64,000 bases of DNA from Flavobacteriales bacterium UBA6772 (GTDB taxonomy: Bacteria; Bacteroidota; Bacteroidia; Flavobacteriales; Flavobacteriaceae). The DNA is taken from NCBI GenBank assembly GCA_905181765.1, contig CAJIYW010000001.1:598501-662500 (forward strand), written 5' to 3'. Made by a program: the position numbers and the translations under genes. The notes under the pieces were generated by a model. That model ran no database searches. It was not told the origin of the DNA and saw nothing but the letters and a program-made list of their open reading frames with translations. Positions 58,036 through 64,000 of this stretch are shown here, in pieces. Position 1 is the first letter of the stretch. Every line of letters begins with the position of its first letter.

Positions 58036-58885
58036 TTAAAACAAGCGAAACTTACCACCTATTAAGATATTGTTTTGAAAAAAGTAAAAACTTTGTGATG
58101 CAGAATCTACAGCACTTAAAGAAGTCTTAATATCTGGCATATTAATATATCCAATCTTATAATCTGCCTGAATATAAAAATGCTTTAAGAAAGTTATATT
58201 TAAACCTGCACCCCCAGAAATACCCCAACCAGACAAATGATAATCGTCATGTCTTTCTTTACCTATTAACGACGTATCTGTTTTTGGATACAAAACTCCA
58301 GCTCCAAAACCTTCTGTAATGTTTATTTGCAGGTTATCTAATTCTAAACCAAACCAATGGTCAATATTATCAAAACGTTTTACCTCTATATTTAAATAAT
58401 TTAAACCGTCTGTATGTTCAAATCTTAAGAAATCTTCTGCTAATTGAATATTTTCACCCATATAAGTACCGTCATATCTTGCATTACCTATGTTAATTTC
58501 TCCATCAATTGTAACATTTTGATCATCTACCATCACATATTTCATATGGTCTACGCCAATAGAAACCGTATAATTTTCTTTAAAAAAATATCCAATTCTA
58601 TAATTTGTTTGTGGTATAGTAATATTAGCAGGATTAAAATAACTATTAACGGAAAATTTAGTTTGTCGATCTTGTGCTCTTACGTTAGACAATGTAAAAT
58701 CATAGTCGGCTCCTTGAAATCGAATATCAGAATTAGAATAACTTGCCCAGTTCCATCCCCAATACACAAAAAATTTACCTTTGTTTGTAATCTTATTCTT
58801 TTTAGTAACTAGTGCGTTCTGTTGCCCTATTGTAGCAGTAACGCTAGAAAAAAAGTGCACCTAAAATGATAATATATGTTTTCAA
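58036..58885 (-). CDS. Outer-membrane beta-barrel protein (frameshifted near the signal peptide)
   Basis: About 283 residues. From a TTG at 58885 the sequence KTYIIILGALFFSSVTATIGQ is a signal peptide if one T is removed or added in the T7 run near 58850. The mature part has alternating hydrophobic strands: FFVYWGWNWASYSNSDIRFQG, YRIGYFFKENYTVSIGVDHMKYVMV, GGAGLNITFLKHFYIQADYKIGYINM. It ends in NILIGGKFRLF with a terminal Phe, the outer-membrane beta-barrel signature. Function unknown. It converges with the acyltransferase side and lies 14 bases after glmM. Confidence 0.75.
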
Positions 58886-58899
58886 AATTTTAATAATTT

Positions 58900-60288
58900 T
58901 TAAATAATCTCCTTTATTTCATTGATAAAACGAACAGCTAAATCATCTGCTGCTTGCTGAGATTTTGCTTCTGTATAAATTCTAATAATTGGCTCTGTAT
59001 TCGACTTTCTTAAATGAATCCATTCATCTGCGAAATCTATTTTCACACCGTCAATTGTATTTACATCTTCATGCCTATATGTTAACGCCATTGTTTCTAA
59101 AATCTTATCAACATCTATCTCTGGCGTCAATTGAATTTTATTTTTACTCATAAAATAACTTGGATACGAATCTCTTAAATCTTTACAAGACATTTTCTTG
59201 TTTGCCAAGTGCGATAAGAATAAGGCAACACCAACCAAAGAATCTCTACCATAATGAGAAGCAGGATAAATGATTCCTCCATTTCCTTCTCCACCAATGA
59301 CCGTATTTGTCTCTTTCATTTTAAGTACCACGTTTACTTCACCAACTGCACTTGCAGTATACGTTCCTCCATGTTTTTGCGTAACATCTCTTAATGCTCT
59401 AGAAGAAGATAAATTAGAGACCGTATTTCCACCACCTAATTTTCCTAAAACATAATCGGCACAAGCAACTAAAGTATACTCTTCACCAAACATAGAACCA
59501 TCTTCAGAAACCAACGCCAATCTATCTACATCTGGATCTACAACAATTCCAAAATCTGCTTTTTCTTTTACAACTAATTCAGAAATATCTGTTAAGTGTT
59601 CTTTTAAAGGTTCTGGATTGTGAGGAAATTCTCCATTCGGAGTACAATATAATTCTATACATGCTACATTCAATTCTTTCAGTAAAGCAGGAATAAAGAT
59701 TCCTCCAGTAGAATTTACTCCATCTACTACTACTTTAAAGTTTGCGTTTTTTATAGCCTCTACATCAACTAACTCTAAGTTTAAAACTTCTTGAATATGT
59801 TTTACTAAATACGAATTATCTTTCGAATAGGTTCCTAAATTGTCTACATCTGCGAATTCAAAAGCTTCACTTTCTGCCAATTCAAGAATTTTTTCTCCTT
59901 CTGCTCCGTTTAGAAACTCTCCTTTTTCATTTAGTAATTTTAAGGCATTCCATTGTTTCGGATTATGAGATGCTGTTAAAATAATTCCGCCATCTGCATT
60001 TTCTAACGGCACAGCTACTTCTACTGTTGGTGTTGTAGATAGTCCTAAGTCAATAACATCGATCCCTAAACCAACTAAGGTATTCGCAACCAAACTAGAA
60101 ATCATTTTCCCAGAAATACGTGCATCCCTTCCTATTACTACTTTTATATTTTTCTTATCAGGGTTTCTTGCAATGATAAATGCACCGTATGCAGATGCAA
60201 ATTTCACAGCATCTATAGGTGTTAAATTATCGGCAGTTTTACCTCCAATAGTTCCTCTAATTCCTGATATTGATTTTATTAATGTCAT
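58900..60288 (-). CDS. glmM: Phosphoglucosamine mutase
   Basis: A 462-residue enzyme converting glucosamine 6-phosphate to the 1-phosphate for UDP-GlcNAc, hence peptidoglycan and LPS. It begins MTLIKSISGIRGTIGGKTADNLTP. The active-site phosphoserine loop is GIILTASHNPKQWNALKLL, the metal loop DPDVDRLALVSEDG, the sugar loop GGEGNGGIIYPASHYGRDSL and the phosphate-binding RKSNTEPIIRIYTEA. The GEGNGG loop resembles the archaeal-type GlmM more than the proteobacterial GEQSGH form. PMM/PGM activity cannot be excluded. Confidence 0.88.
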   Translation of the reverse strand: MTLIKSISGIRGTIGGKTADNLTPIDAVKFASAYGAFIIARNPDKKNIKVVIGRDARISGKMISSLVANTLVGLGIDVIDLGLSTTPTVEVAVPLENADGGIILTASHNPKQWNALKLLNEKGEFLNGAEGEKILELAESEAFEFADVDNLGTYSKDNSYLVKHIQEVLNLELVDVEAIKNANFKVVVDGVNSTGGIFIPALLKELNVACIELYCTPNGEFPHNPEPLKEHLTDISELVVKEKADFGIVVDPDVDRLALVSEDGSMFGEEYTLVACADYVLGKLGGGNTVSNLSSSRALRDVTQKHGGTYTASAVGEVNVVLKMKETNTVIGGEGNGGIIYPASHYGRDSLVGVALFLSHLANKKMSCKDLRDSYPSYFMSKNKIQLTPEIDVDKILETMALTYRHEDVNTIDGVKIDFADEWIHLRKSNTEPIIRIYTEAKSQQAADDLAVRFINEIKEII

Positions 60289-60318
60289 TCTTTTTCTTTT
60301 ACCTTTTAATTAACAATA

Positions 60319-60326
60319 CAAAGATA
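60319..60326 (-). promoter_or_regulatory. -7 box of the glmM promoter
   Basis: TATCTTTG on the minus strand, 30 bases upstream of the glmM ATG. Confidence 0.45.
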
Positions 60327-60431
60327 ATTCTATTAAGTGGTTATTTAAAATAATTTAACACGTAGAAAAGTCTAAGATATTTATTTTAACTTTATGTAGT
60401 TACCTCAGTAATTATTGTAATTATTTAAGCT

Positions 60432-60562
60432 CTAACATGAAGTGTAAACATCAATAAAGCGCTCAACAACAGCGCTTTTAGAGAACACAAAAATCAATTT
60501 AAATCCCTTTTCCCACAAAACAAGCATTGAGATAAACATCGCTTTATGCTGTTTACATTCGT
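60432..60562. repeat. Long imperfect inverted repeat between glmM and rpsA
   Basis: The left arm near 60440-60463 (GAAGTGTAAACATCAATAAAG, then CG) is matched by the reverse complement near 60540-60562 (GAATGTAAACAGCATAAAGCG), about 20 of 22 positions with small gaps. Between them, at 60457-60479, lies a perfect hairpin AAAGCGCT / AGCGCTTT with a 7-base loop. The whole could fold into a branched RNA. No gene fits the 354-base region 60289-60642, which also holds a terminator at its end. Confidence 0.5.
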
Positions 60563-60578
60563 TAAATTTAAAACAAGA

Positions 60579-60607
60579 AAAAGCCGATGCAAATTGCATC
60601 GGCTTTC
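60579..60607 (-). terminator. Rho-independent terminator of rpsA
   Basis: AAAGCCGATGCAA / TTGCATCGGCTTT is a 13-base perfect stem around a single-base loop (or an 11-base stem with a 5-base loop), 36 bases downstream of the rpsA stop. Confidence 0.8.
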
Positions 60608-60642
60608 AAATACTATAAATAGTTACTGTTACTTAAAAAAAA

Positions 60643-62496
60643 TTATTTCTTCTTTTTAGCACCCGTACCCGCTTCCATTTTCTCTTTAAGAGCCGCTAAA
60701 CCACCGATGTCTCCAAGTGTAGTTTTTTCTGCATCTGCAGATTTCTTAACAGCTGTTTTTACATTTCTCTTTTCTTCCTCTTTAAAGATAGAAGTATGAG
60801 AAACGACAACTCTTCTGTATTCTTTAGAAAATTCTAATACAATAAATGCTATTGTATCTCCCTTTCCTAATTTAGAACCATCCTCTTTTTCTAAGAATCT
60901 TGTTGGTGCAAAACCTTCTACGCCATCTGCGAAAGATACTACTGCTCCTTTATCATTCTTTTCTTTGATAGTTCCTTCATGTGTAGAACCGATTGCATAT
61001 GTAGCTTCATGTGCATCCCAAGGATTATCTTGTGTTTGCTTATGACCTAAGTTTAACTTTCTGTTCTCTACATCTAATTCTAATACTTGAACCTCTAACT
61101 TGTCTCCAACAGTTACAAAATCTGATGGATGTTTGATTTTCTTCGTCCAAGATAAATCAGAAATATATACTAAACCGTCTATACCTTCTTCTAATTCTAC
61201 AAAAACACCAAAGTTTGTGTAATTTCTTACAGTACCAGTGTGTGTAGAACCTACAGGATATTTAGTTGTAATATCTGTCCAAGGATCTGGATGTAATTGT
61301 TTGATACCTAAAGACATTTTACGGTCTTCTCTATCTAAAGTTAAAACTTGCGCTTCTACTTTATCACCAACTTTTACAAAATCTTGTGCAGAGCGTAAGT
61401 GTGTAGACCAAGACATTTCAGAAACGTGAATTAACCCTTCTACTCCTTGTTCTACTTCTACAAATGCGCCATAATCTGCAATTACTACAACTTCTCCAGT
61501 AACTTTATCACCTACTTTTAAAGTATCGTTTAAAGCTTCCCAAGGATGCGCAGATAATTGTTTTAAACCTAATTGTATTCTAGATTTATTATCATCAAAA
61601 TCTAAAATTACAACGTTTAATTTTTGATCTAATTCAACAACCTCATTCGGGTGGTTAATTCTAGACCAAGATAAATCTGTAATATGCACTAAACCATCTA
61701 CACCACCTAAATCTACAAACACACCATAAGAAGTAATATTTTTAACAATACCTTCTAATACTTGTCCTTTTTCTAGTTGACCAATGATTTCTTTTTTCTG
61801 TAATTCAATATCTGCTTCAATAAGCGCTTTGTGAGAAACTACAACATTTTTAAATTCATGGTTGATTTTCACAACTTTGAATTCCATTGTTTTTTCTACG
61901 TATTGATCGTAATCTCTAATTGGTTTAACATCAATTTGAGATCCTGGTAAGAATGCTTCGATACCGAAAACATCTACAATCATACCACCTCTTGTTCTAC
62001 ATTTAACAAAACCGTTTACTACTTCACCAGTTTCATGAGCATTATTAACACGTTCCCATGCTTTAATAACTCTTGCTTTCTTGTGAGATAATACTAATTG
62101 TCCAGAAGAATCTTCTCTCTTGTCAACTAATACTTCAACAGTATCACCTTCTTTTAAACCTTGGTTGTAACGAAATTCGTTTAAAGAAATAACTCCTTCA
62201 GATTTAGAATTGATATCGATGATTGCATCTCTATCAGTAATTCTGATTACAGTTCCTTCGATTACGTCACGCTCGTTTACGAAACCTACAGTTCCTTCCA
62301 ACGCTTGCTCAAAATCTTTTAATTTTGCTTCATCAACAGCTTCAATACCTTGTTCGTATTTGTGCCAGTTAAAATCTGCTAAAAATTGTTTTGGATCTAC
62401 AGCTTCTACAACTGTTTCTACAACAGCTTCAGTAGCCGTTTCTTGTACTTCAGTAGCAACTACTTGCTCTTCAGTGTTTTTTGTTTCTTCAGACAT
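60643..62496 (-). CDS. rpsA: 30S ribosomal protein S1
   Basis: A 617-residue RNA-binding protein with tandem S1 domains (about six, from residue 75 on). Repeats are seen as GTVIRITDRDAIIDINSKSEGVI, GFVKCRTRGGMIVDVFGIEAFLPGS, GIVKNITSYGVFVDLGGVDGLVH, GEVVVIADYGAFVEVEQGVEGLI, GTVRNYTNFGVFVELEEGIDGLV and GTIKEKNDKGAVVSFADGVEGFA. The N-terminus is acidic and rich in Glu/Thr/Val (residues 1-40) and the C-terminus is Lys-rich. It helps unwind and load mRNA on the 30S subunit. Confidence 0.97.
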   Translation of the reverse strand: MSEETKNTEEQVVATEVQETATEAVVETVVEAVDPKQFLADFNWHKYEQGIEAVDEAKLKDFEQALEGTVGFVNERDVIEGTVIRITDRDAIIDINSKSEGVISLNEFRYNQGLKEGDTVEVLVDKREDSSGQLVLSHKKARVIKAWERVNNAHETGEVVNGFVKCRTRGGMIVDVFGIEAFLPGSQIDVKPIRDYDQYVEKTMEFKVVKINHEFKNVVVSHKALIEADIELQKKEIIGQLEKGQVLEGIVKNITSYGVFVDLGGVDGLVHITDLSWSRINHPNEVVELDQKLNVVILDFDDNKSRIQLGLKQLSAHPWEALNDTLKVGDKVTGEVVVIADYGAFVEVEQGVEGLIHVSEMSWSTHLRSAQDFVKVGDKVEAQVLTLDREDRKMSLGIKQLHPDPWTDITTKYPVGSTHTGTVRNYTNFGVFVELEEGIDGLVYISDLSWTKKIKHPSDFVTVGDKLEVQVLELDVENRKLNLGHKQTQDNPWDAHEATYAIGSTHEGTIKEKNDKGAVVSFADGVEGFAPTRFLEKEDGSKLGKGDTIAFIVLEFSKEYRRVVVSHTSIFKEEEKRNVKTAVKKSADAEKTTLGDIGGLAALKEKMEAGTGAKKKK

Positions 62497-62618
62497 TTCT
62501 GAAAATAATTTTTGTATCTTATTGTTTTACAGATTCTTAACAATTAAAACAGCAAGAGATGTTTTTATGATTTTTGTTTACTTTTCCTTTCTTGAATCTG
62601 TTCTTGTAAAAAGGAATG

Positions 62619-62626
62619 CAAATTTA
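62619..62626 (-). promoter_or_regulatory. -7 box of the rpsA promoter
   Basis: TAAATTTG on the minus strand, 122 bases upstream of the rpsA ATG, giving a long 5' leader of the sort that may carry autoregulation. In the 383-base gap 62497-62879 I see only this and the queE box. Confidence 0.45.
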
Positions 62627-62837
62627 CAAAAAATACTTGATTTTAAAGGTATTAGATATTAAATATTTACTTTAATTAATAGAAATATAGGAACTAATTT
62701 TAAATATTTAGACTAATTTTAATGGTCATAATATTTATATCAACCAATCGACAGCCCTGTGAAATAAAAACTAGCTAATTTATATCATATTCTACTTATT
62801 TCATTTGTGAAAATTCGTAAAATGAGTGTCTAAAAAC

Positions 62838-62845
62838 TACCTTTG
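62838..62845 (+). promoter_or_regulatory. -7 box of the queE promoter
   Basis: TACCTTTG followed by CA, 35 bases upstream of the queE ATG. No -33 element at the expected distance was found. Confidence 0.5.
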
Positions 62846-62879
62846 CATTTTTTAATACCTATTTGGTGATTTAATAAAG

Positions 62880-63509
62880 ATGGATAAACATACACAAGAT
62901 TTAGTTGATAAAGGAATAATGCTTCCTCTAATGGAAGAATTCTACACAATACAAGGTGAAGGTTCTCATACAGGAACTGCTGCTTACTTTATTAGAGTTG
63001 GTGGTTGTGATGTTGGCTGCCATTGGTGTGATGTAAAAGAAAGTTGGAATGCCGATTTGCATCCACCAACATTAGCAGATACTATTGTGGCTAACGTTAC
63101 CAAAAATGCAAATACTGTTGTTATTACAGGTGGTGAACCATTAATGTGGTCTATGGATTATATTACAAATCTTTTACAAAAAAATAATATTAAAACACAT
63201 ATTGAAACTTCTGGAGCCTATTCATTCTCTGGAAAATGGGATTGGTTTTGTCTATCTCCAAAGAAAACAAAATTACCCTTAGCCGAATGTTATCCAGAAG
63301 CAGATGAGTTAAAAATGATTATTCATAATACCTCTGATTTCGATTTTGCTGAACAAGAAGCCGGGAAAATTAGTGGAAAATGTAAGCTATATTTACAACC
63401 AGAATGGAGTAAAAAAGAAAAAATGACTCCTTTAATTGTAGACTATGTGATGAAAAATCCAAAATGGAAAATTTCGCTCCAAACTCATAAATTTTTAAAT
63501 ATTCCATAA
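62880..63509 (+). CDS. queE: 7-carboxy-7-deazaguanine synthase
   Basis: A 209-residue radical SAM enzyme of queuosine biosynthesis, converting carboxytetrahydropterin to 7-carboxy-7-deazaguanine. MEEFYTIQGEGSHTGTAAYFIRVGGCDVGCHWCDVKESW contains the cluster-binding Cys residues in the C-x3-C-x2-C arrangement. VVITGGEPLMW is the SAM-binding GGEP motif. C-terminal YLQPEWSKKEKM and WKISLQTHKFLNIP match QueE. It is transcribed alone, between rpsA and cmk on the opposite strand. Confidence 0.95.
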   Translation: MDKHTQDLVDKGIMLPLMEEFYTIQGEGSHTGTAAYFIRVGGCDVGCHWCDVKESWNADLHPPTLADTIVANVTKNANTVVITGGEPLMWSMDYITNLLQKNNIKTHIETSGAYSFSGKWDWFCLSPKKTKLPLAECYPEADELKMIIHNTSDFDFAEQEAGKISGKCKLYLQPEWSKKEKMTPLIVDYVMKNPKWKISLQTHKFLNIP

Positions 63510-63619
63510 ATATATTTTTAAAGAAGCTCTTTCCTGTATTCAATACTCGTTTTATTTGTTCCTTAAAAAAACTCAAAAAATAATTAATCAGGGCATAAAG
63601 AGTAAATATATTTTTATAA

Positions 63620-64000
63620 TTATAAAATAATTCTATCTATTACAGAACAAATTTTATCAAATTGCTCTGTAATTCCCATGTCAGAATTATCAAATTCAAT
63701 AGCGTCATCAGCCATTATTAAAGGAGAATCTTTTCTAGTAGAATCTATTCGATCTCTTTCTTGAACGTTGAAAAGAATGTCCTCAAAAGAAACATTATCA
63801 CCAATAGCTATCAATTCATTATAGCGTCTCATTGCCCTTTTGTCTGCAGAAGCCGTCATAAATAGTTTTAAATGTGCGTTAGGAAAAACTACTGTACCAA
63901 TATCTCTTCCGTCCATCACAATACCTCCTTGTTTACCCATTTCCTGCTGTTCAGAGACTAATTTCTTTCTAACCTCAGAAATTGTAGCTATTTTACTTAC
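63620..64000 (-). CDS. cmk: Cytidylate kinase, N-terminal part off the window edge
   Basis: The frame runs off the right edge and stops at 63620, so only about the C-terminal 126 residues are seen. MGKQGGIVMDGRDIGTVVFPNAHLKLFMTASADKRAMRRYNE, with RDIGTVVFP and the Arg-rich lid (ERDRIDSTRKDSPL), is diagnostic of CMP kinase. The enzyme phosphorylates CMP and dCMP. The P-loop would lie beyond 64000. It is upstream of rpsA on the same strand, with queE inserted in the opposite orientation. Confidence 0.93.
   Translation of the reverse strand, partial: VSKIATISEVRKKLVSEQQEMGKQGGIVMDGRDIGTVVFPNAHLKLFMTASADKRAMRRYNELIAIGDNVSFEDILFNVQERDRIDSTRKDSPLIMADDAIEFDNSDMGITEQFDKICSVIDRIIL

Overview
The window is a low-GC, gene-dense bacterial chromosome segment from the Bacteroidetes, most likely a marine member of the Flavobacteriaceae (Polaribacter- or Tenacibaculum-like; the genus is inferred). 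The evidence is the flavobacterial gene families (DUF4199, DUF5606, DUF3822, paired PpiC chaperones beside MoxR, a 951-residue CarB, tandem PPK2) and the many upstream regions carrying the Bacteroidetes -7 box TAnnTTTG, three of them with a TTG/TTTG -33 element exactly 19 bases upstream. No insertion sequence, prophage or CRISPR array is visible.

Layout. 1-8.5 kb (mostly minus): partial cinA, an FAH-family hydrolase, purU, menB, an esterase-like protein that seems to lack its catalytic residues (plus), then a CvfB-like S1 protein coupled to menD, a transaldolase/fructose-6-phosphate aldolase, an SDR and the SRP RNA. 8.6-20.7 kb is an envelope region: DUF4199 protein, polyprenyl-phosphate-type glycosyltransferase, phosphoglucomutase, MsbA-like ABC transporter, tRNA nucleotidyltransferase, LTA-synthase-like sulfatase, then an operon dapD - two glycosyltransferases - methyltransferase. 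20.9-33.1 kb is housekeeping: ruvX, def, DUF5606, mazG, a fasciclin lipoprotein, carB, rpmH, pyrG, yidC, a cysteine desulfurase and an Smr protein. 33.1-37.1 kb has a low-molecular-weight phosphatase, two polyphosphate kinases 2 and a RecD-like helicase.

37.1-39.2 kb carries a membrane protein with a pseudopilin-like stretch, DUF3822 (actin-like fold) and rsmD. 39.2-44.3 kb is a minus-strand operon DUF493 - PpiC chaperone - lipoprotein - SurA-like chaperone - MoxR, with one-base stop/start overlaps at two junctions. 44.4-50.4 kb has an AAA ATPase, recQ, fmt, hup, yqgE, a class IV aminotransferase, a START-like protein and tRNA-Met. 50.7-55.8 kb is a DNA-damage mutagenesis cassette: a LexA-like S24 repressor divergent from dinB and a DnaE2-type polymerase, with a palindrome between the two promoters. 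55.9-64 kb has tRNA-Gly, a rhomboid protease, a lipid A acyltransferase-like protein, an outer-membrane protein, glmM, rpsA, queE and partial cmk.

A caution: about 14 genes, several of them essential (def, menD), are broken by a total of roughly 25-30 one-base frameshifts. Conserved motifs continue intact across each break, so most are probably sequencing or assembly errors rather than pseudogenes. Broken genes are given here as single spans with the break positions noted.
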